13,455 nucleotides of DNA, from assembly GCA_013362725.1 (NCBI GenBank), contig JABFVP010000369.1:1-13455 (forward strand). The letters run 5' to 3'. Source of the stretch: Cupriavidus sp. (GTDB lineage Bacteria > Pseudomonadota > Gammaproteobacteria > Burkholderiales > Burkholderiaceae). Position numbers and translations under genes: made by a program. A model generated the notes under the pieces. That model saw nothing but the letters and a program-made list of their open reading frames with translations. It did not search any database and was not told the origin of the DNA. This document shows positions 7,157 through 13,183 of this stretch, piece after piece. How positions within the stretch are numbered: position 1 is the stretch's first letter; each line of letters starts with the position of its first letter.

Positions 7157-8301
7157 GCCAGCGTCTCCTCTTGCGGCTGCGATTGCCGCGGTGCTTGGCG
7201 CTGCGGCGGTGTCTTCCCGGTGCTGTCCGTGGCGGCCGCACCCTCCGCTCGCAACCGGCGCAGCAGTTCCAGGTTGGCCTGGAAATCGACGTAGTGCGGC
7301 AGCTTCAGGTGCTGCACGAAGCCAGAGGCCTCGACGTTGTCGCTGTGGTACAGCATGAATTCGATATCGTTGGCCGGCGCGTCGGCGGCCTCGCCCAGCG
7401 CTTCGGCGCGCATGGCACGGTCGGCCAGTGCCATCGACATCGCCTTGCGCTCGTTGTAGCCGAACACCAGCCCGTAGCCGCGGGTAAAGCGCGGCGCCTC
7501 GTCGGCATTGCCGGCGAACTGGCTCACCATCTGGCATTCGGTCAGCTCGATCTCGCCGATGGTGACGGCAAAGCCGAGCTCTTCGACGAACAGTTCAACC
7601 TCGGCCGTGCCGTAGCGGATCTCGGCCGCGAACGGGTGCGAGTTGCCGTAGCCGCGCTGGGTCGAATAACCCATCGACAGCAGGAAGCCCTCGTCCGCAC
7701 GCGCCAGGTTCTGCAGGCGCGCGGCGCGGCCGGCGGGGAAGGTCAGCGGCTCGCGCGTCAGGTCGGGCGGCGCGGGATCGCCCGGGGGAATCTCGTCGGT
7801 CTCGACCAGCTCGTCGGCTTCCAGCAGGCTGGTCACGCGCGGCATCGCGGCGGCAAGCGGCTCCTGATCATCGGCCAAAGGCTGCGGCGCGCGGCCGGTT
7901 TCGAGCGAGAAATCCAGCAGCCGCTGGGTGTAGTCGTAGGTGGGCCCCAGCACCTGGCCGCCCGGCACGTCCTTGAAGGTCGACGAGATCCGGCGCTGCA
8001 GCCGCATCGCGCCGGTATCGAGCGGCTGCGTATAGCCGAATCGCGCCAGCGTGGTGCGGTACGCGCGCAGCAGGAAGACCGCCTCGATCTGGTCGCCGGC
8101 GGCCTGCTTGAGCGCCAGCGCCGCCAGGTGCGGGTCGTACAGCGAGCCCTCGGCCATCACGCGCGACACCGCCAGCGGCATCTGCTCGCGGATCTGTGCC
8201 AGCGTCAGTTCCGGCACCGCGGTATCGCCGCGGCGATAGGCGTCGAGCATCCGGTAGGAATTGAGGATGGCGCGTTCGCCTCCCTTGACGGCTACGTACA
8301 T
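7153..8301 (-). CDS. phnI: PhnI, C-P lyase core subunit (ATP nucleosidase/transferase)
   Basis: PhnI, with PhnG and PhnH, displaces adenine from ATP with a phosphonate to form the ribose 1-phosphonate 5-triphosphate. The 382 residues begin MYVAVKGGERAI and contain the conserved blocks PGGQVLGPTYDYTQRLLDF, YSTQRGYGNSHPF, FTRGYGLVFGYNERKAM and FVQHLKLPHYVDFQANLELL. It is about 28 residues longer than the E. coli protein, because of a central linker (around 160-175) and a Gln/Pro-rich C-terminal tail after LLRRLRAEG. GGAGG lies 6 nt before ATG 8301. The gene starts 1 base after the phnH stop and overlaps phnJ by 4 bases. Confidence 0.97.
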   Translation of the reverse strand: MYVAVKGGERAILNSYRMLDAYRRGDTAVPELTLAQIREQMPLAVSRVMAEGSLYDPHLAALALKQAAGDQIEAVFLLRAYRTTLARFGYTQPLDTGAMRLQRRISSTFKDVPGGQVLGPTYDYTQRLLDFSLETGRAPQPLADDQEPLAAAMPRVTSLLEADELVETDEIPPGDPAPPDLTREPLTFPAGRAARLQNLARADEGFLLSMGYSTQRGYGNSHPFAAEIRYGTAEVELFVEELGFAVTIGEIELTECQMVSQFAGNADEAPRFTRGYGLVFGYNERKAMSMALADRAMRAEALGEAADAPANDIEFMLYHSDNVEASGFVQHLKLPHYVDFQANLELLRRLRAEGAAATDSTGKTPPQRQAPRQSQPQEETLA

Positions 8302-8302
8302 G

Positions 8303-8920
8303 TCAGTCCTCCACGATGGTGGTGCGCGTCAGCGCGCAGAACCGGTCGCCGCTGCACAGCAGCAGGTCCACGCCGAGCGGGAAGCCGGCGTTGTTGGCAC
8401 GCCAGGCCGCGCGAAAGCCCGCGGGCAGGCCGGCAACACGCAGCGCTTGCGTGTGCTCGATGCCGGGGCCGCGCAGCGTCAGGGTCTCGCCGTCGGTGAG
8501 CGAGGCAACTTCCACCAGCAGCGTGGCCGAGCGGTCCGGGAAGGCCGGGTCGCCCTGCGCGCAGTCCGCGAGCGCCGGCATGGCATGGCCGGCCGGCACG
8601 CAGACGAAGGCCGCGGCGCCGGGAGCATGCGTCAGTCCGCAGCCGCAGTGAAAGCGCAGGAAGGCGCGCGCCGCGGCCGGCACGGCGGCGGGCAGCCAGA
8701 CCGGCGTATCGGCATCGGCCAGCGTCAGCAGCAGCGCGGCCAGCGCCGGCGACAGGCCTTCGGGCGAGCCGCTGTGCGCCGGCAGCGACTGCAGCTGGCC
8801 CGGATGGGCGAACGCCTGCAGCGCGGCGCGGAACACCTGCTGGGCGTCGTCGACCGGATCGTCGAAGCCGGGCACCAGCGCGGCGGTCGGCGTGGACAGC
8901 ATCGGTTGATCGGTGTGCAT
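8303..8920 (-). CDS. phnH: PhnH, C-P lyase core subunit
   Basis: 205-residue structural subunit that caps the PhnGHIJ core complex and is required for C-P lyase activity. It carries the family blocks PGFDDPVDDAQQVFRAALQAFAHPG, LLLTLADADTPVWL, FPDRSATLLVEV, LRGPGIE, and FPLGVDLLLCSGDRFCALTRTT at the end. ATG 8920 has GGAG 9 nt upstream; an alternative ATG 18 bases downstream is possible but has no better site. It starts 1 base after the phnG stop codon and ends 1 base before phnI. Confidence 0.96.
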   Translation of the reverse strand: MHTDQPMLSTPTAALVPGFDDPVDDAQQVFRAALQAFAHPGQLQSLPAHSGSPEGLSPALAALLLTLADADTPVWLPAAVPAAARAFLRFHCGCGLTHAPGAAAFVCVPAGHAMPALADCAQGDPAFPDRSATLLVEVASLTDGETLTLRGPGIEHTQALRVAGLPAGFRAAWRANNAGFPLGVDLLLCSGDRFCALTRTTIVED

Positions 8921-8921
8921 C

Positions 8922-9431
8922 TTAGTCTTCTCCGCGAACCATGGTGAAGAACTCGACGCGCGTTTGCGCGGCCGTGGCCGCGGCGTGCGCGGCACGGCTT
9001 GCGTGTGCGTCGGCCAGCGGGGCAAGCACCAGGTCCTGCACGCGCTGGTGCCAGGCCGGACGCTGCAGCAGCGCGTCCAGCACCGCGGCCTGCTCGGCAT
9101 GGCGCTCGCTGCGGCCCTGGACATAGGCGATGCCAGCGGCAGCGGCCCCGTCGACATCGGCGCCGCCATCCTCGAGCACGACCGCGCAGCGCGTCACCGT
9201 GAGTTCGCCAAGATTGAACTGGGCGCCGGTGCCGCCGGCGCGTCCCCGCACCATGGCCATGCCGGCCTCGGGCTTGCGCAGCAGCCGGTAAGCGGGCAGG
9301 GTCTGCGCTTGCCCCAGCCGTTGGTAAGCGCTGTCGAGCGCTTCGGTCGGCGCGGTCGCCAGGATCCGCAGCCAGGCGGCGCGGGCGGCATGAGCTGCGG
9401 GCGCATCGGGCCGCGCGGTTTCGCTTTGCAT
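8922..9431 (-). CDS. phnG: PhnG, C-P lyase core subunit
   Basis: First gene of the phnG-M operon; works with PhnH and PhnI in the nucleosidase step. Diagnostic blocks: RGRAGGTGAQFNLGELTVTR, AYVQGRSERHAEQAAVLDALLQ and the C-terminal RVEFFTMVRGED, which match E. coli PhnG as I recall it. The leader contains GTG, ATG, ATG in tandem (9437, 9434, 9431). The ribosome binding site AGGGG (9437-9441) lies 5 nt before ATG 9431 but only 2 nt before ATG 9434, so 9431 is chosen (169 residues); the real start could be 9434. The ribosome binding site touches the predicted PhnF operator, so repressor binding would sit right at the translation start region. Confidence 0.95.
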   Translation of the reverse strand: MQSETARPDAPAAHAARAAWLRILATAPTEALDSAYQRLGQAQTLPAYRLLRKPEAGMAMVRGRAGGTGAQFNLGELTVTRCAVVLEDGGADVDGAAAAGIAYVQGRSERHAEQAAVLDALLQRPAWHQRVQDLVLAPLADAHASRAAHAAATAAQTRVEFFTMVRGED

Positions 9432-9437
9432 CATCAC

Positions 9438-9461
9438 CCCTATACGTCTATACGTTTAGAT
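9438..9461. promoter_or_regulatory. Predicted PhnF operator: three tandem 8-bp units in the phnG leader
   Basis: Three contiguous 8-bp units: CCCTATAC (9438-9445), GTCTATAC (9446-9453) and GTTTAGAT (9454-9461). The middle one fits GT-N-TA-N-AC exactly, the operator pattern described for HutC-subfamily GntR regulators such as PhnF; the outer two are partial matches. The array lies between the candidate phnG promoter and its start codon, so a bound dimer would block transcription or promoter clearance. It is in the divergent phnG/phnF gap, as expected for PhnF control. Confidence 0.65.
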
Positions 9462-9483
9462 GTCGTTGCCGGAACACGGAGCC

Positions 9484-9517
9484 ACTAGACCACAGCGAAA
9501 TGAAGCTTTGATGACGG
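9484..9517 (-). promoter_or_regulatory. Candidate Pho-box promoter for phnG
   Basis: On the minus strand CCGTCAT (9517-9511), 4 bases, then GCTTCAT (9506-9500) resembles the PhoB direct repeat CTGTCAT-N4-CTGTCAT, matching six and four of seven positions with the correct 11-base period. Ten bases later comes TCTAGT (9489-9484), four of six to a -10 box, which is the usual PhoB promoter geometry. The predicted transcript start, near 9477, lies just upstream of the PhnF operator. Phosphate-starvation control is known for phn operons; here it is inferred from this site only. Confidence 0.42.
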
Positions 9518-9529
9518 GGCAAGGGGATT

Positions 9530-9566
9530 GCTCGGGCACGCGGCCAGCGCGGCCTGGCTCGGGCAC
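9530..9566. repeat. 10-bp direct repeat upstream of phnF
   Basis: GCTCGGGCAC occurs at 9530-9539 and again at 9557-9566, a 27-bp period, in the phnF/phnG divergent gap about 50-85 bases before the phnF start. It could be a paired protein-binding site, but GC-rich words recur easily in this genome. Confidence 0.4.
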
Positions 9567-9598
9567 AATCGCACGGCATGGGTTAATGCTTGATGACA

Positions 9599-9604
9599 AG
9601 AGGA
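9599..9604 (+). promoter_or_regulatory. Ribosome binding site that decides the phnF start
   Basis: AGAGGA lies 9 bases before ATG 9614. The in-frame TTG at 9590 and ATG at 9593 have no such site upstream, so 9614 is taken as the start. Confidence 0.6.
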
Positions 9605-9613
9605 CAGCGCAAG

Positions 9614-10348
9614 ATGTCTGATCGGGAAGTGGAACGGGGTTCGGGCGTCGCGGTGTGGCGCCAGATTGGCGAGGCGCTGGCGGGCGATATCCGCAACAAG
9701 CTGTACCTGCCGGGCGAGCAGTTGCCGCCGGAGCCGGAGCTTGCCAACCGCTTCGCCGTGAACCGCCATACCATCCGCCGCGCCATGGGCGAACTGGAAC
9801 TGAGCGGGCTGGTGCGCATCGAGCAGGGCCGCGGCACCTTCGTGCAGGAGCACGCGATCGACTACGCCATCGGGCGCCGCACGCGCTTCTCGCAAAACCT
9901 GGCGGCGCAGGGCGTGCGCGGCCATACCGAAGTCGTCGCCAGCCAGGTGGTGCGCGCGCCGGACGTCGCAAAGCAGCTGGGGCTGACGCGCACCGCCGCG
10001 CTGCTCCATGCGCAGATGATCGGCAAGGCCGAGGACCGCACCATCGACGTGGCCGAGCATTACTTCGACCTCAAGCGCTTTCCCGGCATCGACGAGGTGC
10101 TGCGCGCCAGGCAATCCGTATCGCGCGCGCTGGCGCATTACGGCATTGCCGACTACACCCGCAAGTGGTCGCGCATTACCGCGGCGATGCCGAGCGCGCC
10201 GGTGGCGCGGATGCTGAACCAGCCCAAGACGCGCCCGGTGCTGCAGGTCGAGGCGCTGAACGTCGATATCGACGGCAATCCGGTGCAGTACAGCGTGGTG
10301 CGCTTCGCCGGCGACTGGGTGCAGCTGACGGTGTCCGACCGTGACTGA
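9614..10348 (+). CDS. phnF: PhnF, GntR/HutC-family regulator of phosphonate genes
   Basis: 244-residue repressor, close to the E. coli length of 241. Residues about 12-78 form the GntR winged helix-turn-helix (LPPEPELANRFAVNRHTIRR, then GELELSGLVRIEQGRGTFV). Residues about 90-240 form the UTRA ligand-binding domain of the HutC subfamily. The junction RTRFSQNLAAQG is very like E. coli PhnF. It is transcribed divergently from phnG. GT-N-TA-N-AC operator candidates lie on both sides, at 9446-9453 and 10367-10374. This suggests it represses the phnG-M operon and the DUF1045-phnN unit downstream. The ligand is unknown; a phosphonate or a pathway intermediate is a reasonable guess. Confidence 0.95.
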   Translation: MSDREVERGSGVAVWRQIGEALAGDIRNKLYLPGEQLPPEPELANRFAVNRHTIRRAMGELELSGLVRIEQGRGTFVQEHAIDYAIGRRTRFSQNLAAQGVRGHTEVVASQVVRAPDVAKQLGLTRTAALLHAQMIGKAEDRTIDVAEHYFDLKRFPGIDEVLRARQSVSRALAHYGIADYTRKWSRITAAMPSAPVARMLNQPKTRPVLQVEALNVDIDGNPVQYSVVRFAGDWVQLTVSDRD

Positions 10349-10366
10349 GACGGCCGCTCGGGATTG

Positions 10367-10374
10367 GTCTAGAC
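10367..10374. promoter_or_regulatory. Predicted PhnF operator before the DUF1045-phnN unit
   Basis: GTCTAGAC is a perfect 8-bp palindrome and an exact GT-N-TA-N-AC match, located 18 bases after the phnF stop codon and 110 bases before the DUF1045 gene. The same pattern occurs in the phnG leader. Its presence here suggests the DUF1045-phnN pair has its own PhnF-controlled promoter rather than relying only on read-through from phnF. Confidence 0.6.
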
Positions 10375-10380
10375 ATCCGG

Positions 10381-10398
10381 CTGTCATCTGCCTGCGCT
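10381..10398 (+). promoter_or_regulatory. Pho-box-like repeat before the DUF1045-phnN unit
   Basis: CTGTCAT (perfect Pho half-site), 4 bases, then CTGCGCT (four of seven) with the right period, 6 bases after the palindromic operator. No good -10 box follows at the expected distance, so this is weaker than the phnG site. Confidence 0.3.
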
Positions 10399-10440
10399 AC
10401 CGTCTGCGGTCAACCCCACCAAACCAGGGCAATCTGCGCC

Positions 10441-10462
10441 TGCGCGCGCGTGCACGTGCATG
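10441..10462. other. 22-bp perfect alternating purine-pyrimidine tract
   Basis: Every base from 10441 to 10462 alternates pyrimidine and purine (TG/CG/CA steps, mostly CG), ending 22 bases before the DUF1045 start codon. Such tracts are the classic Z-DNA-forming type under negative supercoiling. The right half, GTGCAC next to GTGCAT, is also locally self-complementary. Whether it acts on expression is unknown. Confidence 0.45.
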
Positions 10463-10484
10463 ACGCCGCTGGTAACCTTGCCGC

Positions 10485-11210
10485 ATGACTCAAGCCGCGT
10501 ACCGCTACGCCATCTACCTGTCGCCATCCGGCCCGCTTGCCGCCTTCGGCAACCATTGGCTGGGCCGCGACGCCGATACCGGCGCCATGCTGCCTGCGCC
10601 CGCCGACCTCCCCGCCGCGCCGCCTGAGTGGACCGGGGCGCCGGCCCGCTACGGCCTGCATGCCACCCTGAAGCCGCCGTTCCGGCTTGCCGACGGCGCC
10701 AACGGGGCGATGGTCGATGCCGCCGCGCGGGATCTTGCGCGCCGGCAAACGCCGTTCGACGCGCCGCTGGCGCTGCGCGCGTTGCGGGGTTTTGTCGCAT
10801 GGACGCTCGCCGATGGCGGCTCGCCGCCGATGCAGGCGCTGGCCGATGCCTGCGTGCTCGCCTTCGACTCTTTGCGCGCGCCGCCTTCAGCGCAGGAGCT
10901 GGCCAGGCGCGCGCCGGACAGCTTGAGCGCAGAAGAGCGCCGCATGCTGGACGCATGGGGCTACCCGTATGTGTTCGGCACCTTCGTGTTCCATATCACC
11001 CTGACCGGCATGCTCGATGGCGCCAGCCAGCGCGCCGCGATCGCGCAGCTCGAAACGGTCAGCGGCAAGCTGCTGCAGGCGCCGTTGCATGTGGACCGCA
11101 TCAGCGTGTTCGTGCAGCCGGCCCGGGGCGAGGACTTTGTCGTCGCCCGCCATTACGGCTTCGACGGCAGCATCACGGACGGCGCCGGCGCGGCGTACCT
11201 GGGCGCATGA
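10485..11210 (+). CDS. DUF1045 two-histidine (2H) phosphoesterase, phosphonate-operon protein
   Basis: 241-residue protein of the DUF1045 family, commonly found next to phnN in C-P lyase clusters and usually annotated only as a putative phosphonate metabolism protein. It has two H-x-T-L motifs, LHATLKPPF (H59, T61) and FHITLTGML (H170, T172), 111 residues apart. This is the signature of the 2H phosphoesterase superfamily, whose members hydrolyse cyclic or 2',5' phosphodiesters. Its stop codon overlaps the phnN start (ATGA), so the two are translationally coupled. PhnN uses ribose 1,5-bisphosphate, the product that PhnP normally makes from the 1,2-cyclic phosphate. No phnP is in the window, so this enzyme may do that step (inference). 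The ribosome binding site before ATG 10485 is weak. Confidence 0.88.
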   Translation: MTQAAYRYAIYLSPSGPLAAFGNHWLGRDADTGAMLPAPADLPAAPPEWTGAPARYGLHATLKPPFRLADGANGAMVDAAARDLARRQTPFDAPLALRALRGFVAWTLADGGSPPMQALADACVLAFDSLRAPPSAQELARRAPDSLSAEERRMLDAWGYPYVFGTFVFHITLTGMLDGASQRAAIAQLETVSGKLLQAPLHVDRISVFVQPARGEDFVVARHYGFDGSITDGAGAAYLGA

Positions 11211-11797
11211 GCGCGGCGACCGTGGCCGACGGACACGGCCTGTTCTACCTGATGGGGCCGTCCGGCAGCGGCAAGGACTCGCTGCTGCGCGCGCTGCGCG
11301 AGCGCCTGGGTGCTGATCACCGCATCGTCATCGCGCATCGCTACATCACCCGCGCCGCCGACGCCAGCGAAGCCTCGGTGGCGCTGACGCCCGAGGAATT
11401 CCACCGCCGCCGCGCGCTGGGCTGCCTGGCGCTGCACTGGCACAGCCACGGCCTGCATTACGGCATCGGCATCGAGATCGAGCAGTGGCTGGCGCGCGGC
11501 CTGACGGTGATCGTCAACGGCTCGCGCGAGTACCTGCCGCAAGCGGTGGCACGCTATCCCAAGCTATGCGCGGTACACGTGCGGGTGCGGCCTGAGGTGC
11601 TGGCCGCGCGCTTGCGCCAGCGCGGACGCGAGGCGGAAGACGCGATCGCAAAACGGCTGGCCCGCGCACGGCAGGCGTTCGCCGTGCCGCCAGGATGCCG
11701 GCTGGTCGAGATCGACAACAGCGGCGTGCTGGACACGGCAGTGGCGGCCCTGGCCCAACTGGTGGGCGCTGCACCTCCAGCGGCACGGCGGGCCTGA
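11207..11797 (+). CDS. phnN: PhnN, ribose 1,5-bisphosphokinase
   Basis: 196-residue kinase that phosphorylates ribose 1,5-bisphosphate to PRPP, returning the C-P lyase sugar product to central metabolism. Guanylate-kinase-like fold: Walker A GPSGSGKDS (17-25), then IVIAHRYITR, LALHWHSHGLHYGIGIEIEQWL and VIVNGSREYLPQA, all characteristic of PhnN. The C-terminal helix ends in an Ala/Pro/Arg tail. ATG 11207 overlaps the DUF1045 stop codon. It converges with the GNAT gene on the other strand, with 2 bases between the stop codons. Confidence 0.96.
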   Translation: MSAATVADGHGLFYLMGPSGSGKDSLLRALRERLGADHRIVIAHRYITRAADASEASVALTPEEFHRRRALGCLALHWHSHGLHYGIGIEIEQWLARGLTVIVNGSREYLPQAVARYPKLCAVHVRVRPEVLAARLRQRGREAEDAIAKRLARARQAFAVPPGCRLVEIDNSGVLDTAVAALAQLVGAAPPAARRA

Positions 11798-11809
11798 GTT
11801 CAGAGCCCG
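11789..11809. terminator. Hairpin spanning the convergent phnN / GNAT stop codons
   Basis: CGGGCCTG (11789-11796) pairs with CAG-A-GCCCG (11801-11809, one bulged A) around an AGTT loop, giving an 8-bp stem that includes both stop codons. Such a site can stop transcription or protect mRNA from either side, but neither strand has a T-run, so it is not a canonical intrinsic terminator. Confidence 0.35.
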
Positions 11810-12261
11810 ATGCTGAAGCTGATGCCATGCTCGGTAAAGCCGAGCTGGCGATAGAACTGGTGCGCGCGCAGCCGTCGCGCATTGGATGACAACGCCAGTT
11901 TGGACGCGCCGGCCTCGCGCGCCAGGCGCATTGCCTCGCGCATCATGGCCTTGCCGATGCCCATGCCGCGCGCGGCCGGCGCCACCACCACCGCTTCGAC
12001 AATCGCCTCGGGGCGCCCGTCGTGGACCATCACCGGGAACACCAGCAGGCTGAAGGTGCCGAGCGGCACCTCATCCGCGCCCACCATCATGTAGCAGCGG
12101 TAGTCCGGATAGCGTCGCATGGTGGCATAGCGCTCGCGCATGGTGGCCAGCGGCAGCGGCGCCTCGCCGTCCATCGCGGCCAGCAGCGCGGACAGGTGCA
12201 GCAGCTCCGCGTCGGAGCCGCGCACTTCGCGCAGCGCCAGCGAGGCTTCGGTGGTCGGCAT
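11800..12261 (-). CDS. GNAT-family N-acetyltransferase, PhnO-like
   Basis: 153-residue GNAT protein. The acetyl-CoA-binding motif A is VEAVVVAPAARGMGIGKAMM (R98-G-M-G-I-G103). The last part, LSSNARRLRAHQFYRQLGF, resembles the LSTN-x-R-x-x-AH-x-FY-x-x-x-GY stretch of E. coli PhnO, an aminoalkylphosphonate N-acetyltransferase of 144 residues. It begins 5 bases after the phnE stop, without a strong ribosome binding site, so it is probably translated with the phnD-phnE unit. Position and C-terminal similarity favour a PhnO role, acetylating aminophosphonates to make them usable or less toxic. GNAT proteins are very diverse, so the substrate remains unproven. Confidence 0.85.
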   Translation of the reverse strand: MPTTEASLALREVRGSDAELLHLSALLAAMDGEAPLPLATMRERYATMRRYPDYRCYMMVGADEVPLGTFSLLVFPVMVHDGRPEAIVEAVVVAPAARGMGIGKAMMREAMRLAREAGASKLALSSNARRLRAHQFYRQLGFTEHGISFSIGL

Positions 12262-12266
12262 GGCGT

Positions 12267-13079
12267 TCAGACCAGCACCTTGCGGATCTGGGCCGACAGG
12301 ATGTCGATGGCCGAGACGAACACGATGATGATGATCATCACCGCGCAGGTCTGCCCGTACTGGAAGCTGCGGATGATCTCCCACAGCACGGTGCCGATGC
12401 CGCCGGCGCCGACGATGCCCACCACCGATGCCGAGCGCACGTTGGACTCGAAGCGGTACAGCGCGAACGACAGCCACAGCGGCAGCACCTGCGGAAGCAC
12501 GCCGTAGACGATTTCCCCGACCGGGCCGGCGCCGGTGGCGCGCACGCCTTCGACCGGGCGCGGGTCGATGGCTTCGACCGCTTCGGCAAACAGCTTGGCC
12601 AGCACGCCGGTGGTGTGGATCCAGATCGCCAGCACGCCGGCGAACGGGCCCAGCCCGACAGCGACGATAAACAGCATGGCGAACACCATTTCATTGATGG
12701 CGCGGCACGCGTCCATGATGCGGCGCGCGGGCTGGTAGACCCACGCCGGCACGATATTGGCCGAACACAGCAAGCCCAGCGGCACCGCCATCACCACCGA
12801 CAGCGCCGTGCCCCACAGCGCGATCTGCACGGTGACCAGCATCTCGTCAAGGTAATGGCGCCAGTCGCGGAAATCGGGCGGGAAGAAATCGGCCGCGAAC
12901 CTGGCCATGTTGTCGGAATCGCGCAGCAGGTCGAGCGGGCGCATGTCGGCGCCTTGCCACGACAGCGCCAGCATGGCCAGCAGCACCGCCCAGGTCAGCG
13001 GCACGGCAAGGGGTGTGCGCGGCGGGCGCACCTGGCTTCGGGGCGTGGGAGGCAGGCCGGGCGTGGCGGAGACGGTCAT
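12267..13079 (-). CDS. phnE: PhnE, phosphonate ABC transporter permease
   Basis: 270-residue inner-membrane permease of the phosphonate importer. Hydrophobic segments lie at about 24-42, 80-106, 128-157, 190-208 and 236-260. The cytoplasmic EAA loop, which contacts the ATPase, is at about 166-195 (EAVEAIDPRPVEGVRATGA, then GEIVYGVLPQ). The segment NVRSASVVGIVGAGGIG is typical of PhnE/MetI-type permeases. The extended N-terminus before the first membrane segment is Pro-rich. ATG 13079 has no strong ribosome binding site. It lies 104 bases after phnD, with a strong hairpin in the gap. Only one permease is present in the window. Confidence 0.95.
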   Translation of the reverse strand: MTVSATPGLPPTPRSQVRPPRTPLAVPLTWAVLLAMLALSWQGADMRPLDLLRDSDNMARFAADFFPPDFRDWRHYLDEMLVTVQIALWGTALSVVMAVPLGLLCSANIVPAWVYQPARRIMDACRAINEMVFAMLFIVAVGLGPFAGVLAIWIHTTGVLAKLFAEAVEAIDPRPVEGVRATGAGPVGEIVYGVLPQVLPLWLSFALYRFESNVRSASVVGIVGAGGIGTVLWEIIRSFQYGQTCAVMIIIIVFVSAIDILSAQIRKVLV

Positions 13080-13119
13080 GGAGCGGTCCGGATACAGCGG
13101 GGATTGGAAAGCGGTGCGA

Positions 13120-13143
13120 GGCCGGCGGCGACGGCCGCCGGCC
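13120..13143 (-). other. Strong GC hairpin between phnD and phnE
   Basis: A perfect 10-bp all-GC inverted repeat (13120-13129 with 13134-13143) with a 4-base loop (CGTC on the transcribed strand). It lies 40 bases after the phnD stop and 40 bases before the phnE start. No T-run follows, so it probably stabilises the phnD message or partly attenuates transcription. Binding-protein genes often need more product than the permease gene. Confidence 0.6.
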
Positions 13144-13183
13144 CCGGTGAGACAGGTCGAACAGTGTGGTGGCGGCGAACCGT

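Noticed and set aside
5481..7241. A PhnJ-PhnK fusion protein suggested by one long open frame
   Set aside because: The upstream part is in the wrong frame for PhnJ. The true PhnJ frame ends in an ATGA overlap with the phnK start, so they are two proteins.
9483..9490. GTCTAGTG (minus strand) as a third PhnF operator
   Set aside because: Only one half fits GT-N-TA-N-AC, and it coincides with the candidate -10 box of phnG, which explains it better.
9590..9613. Upstream TTG/ATG starts for phnF
   Set aside because: They have no ribosome binding site, whereas ATG 9614 has AGAGGA at 9 bases and gives the family length.
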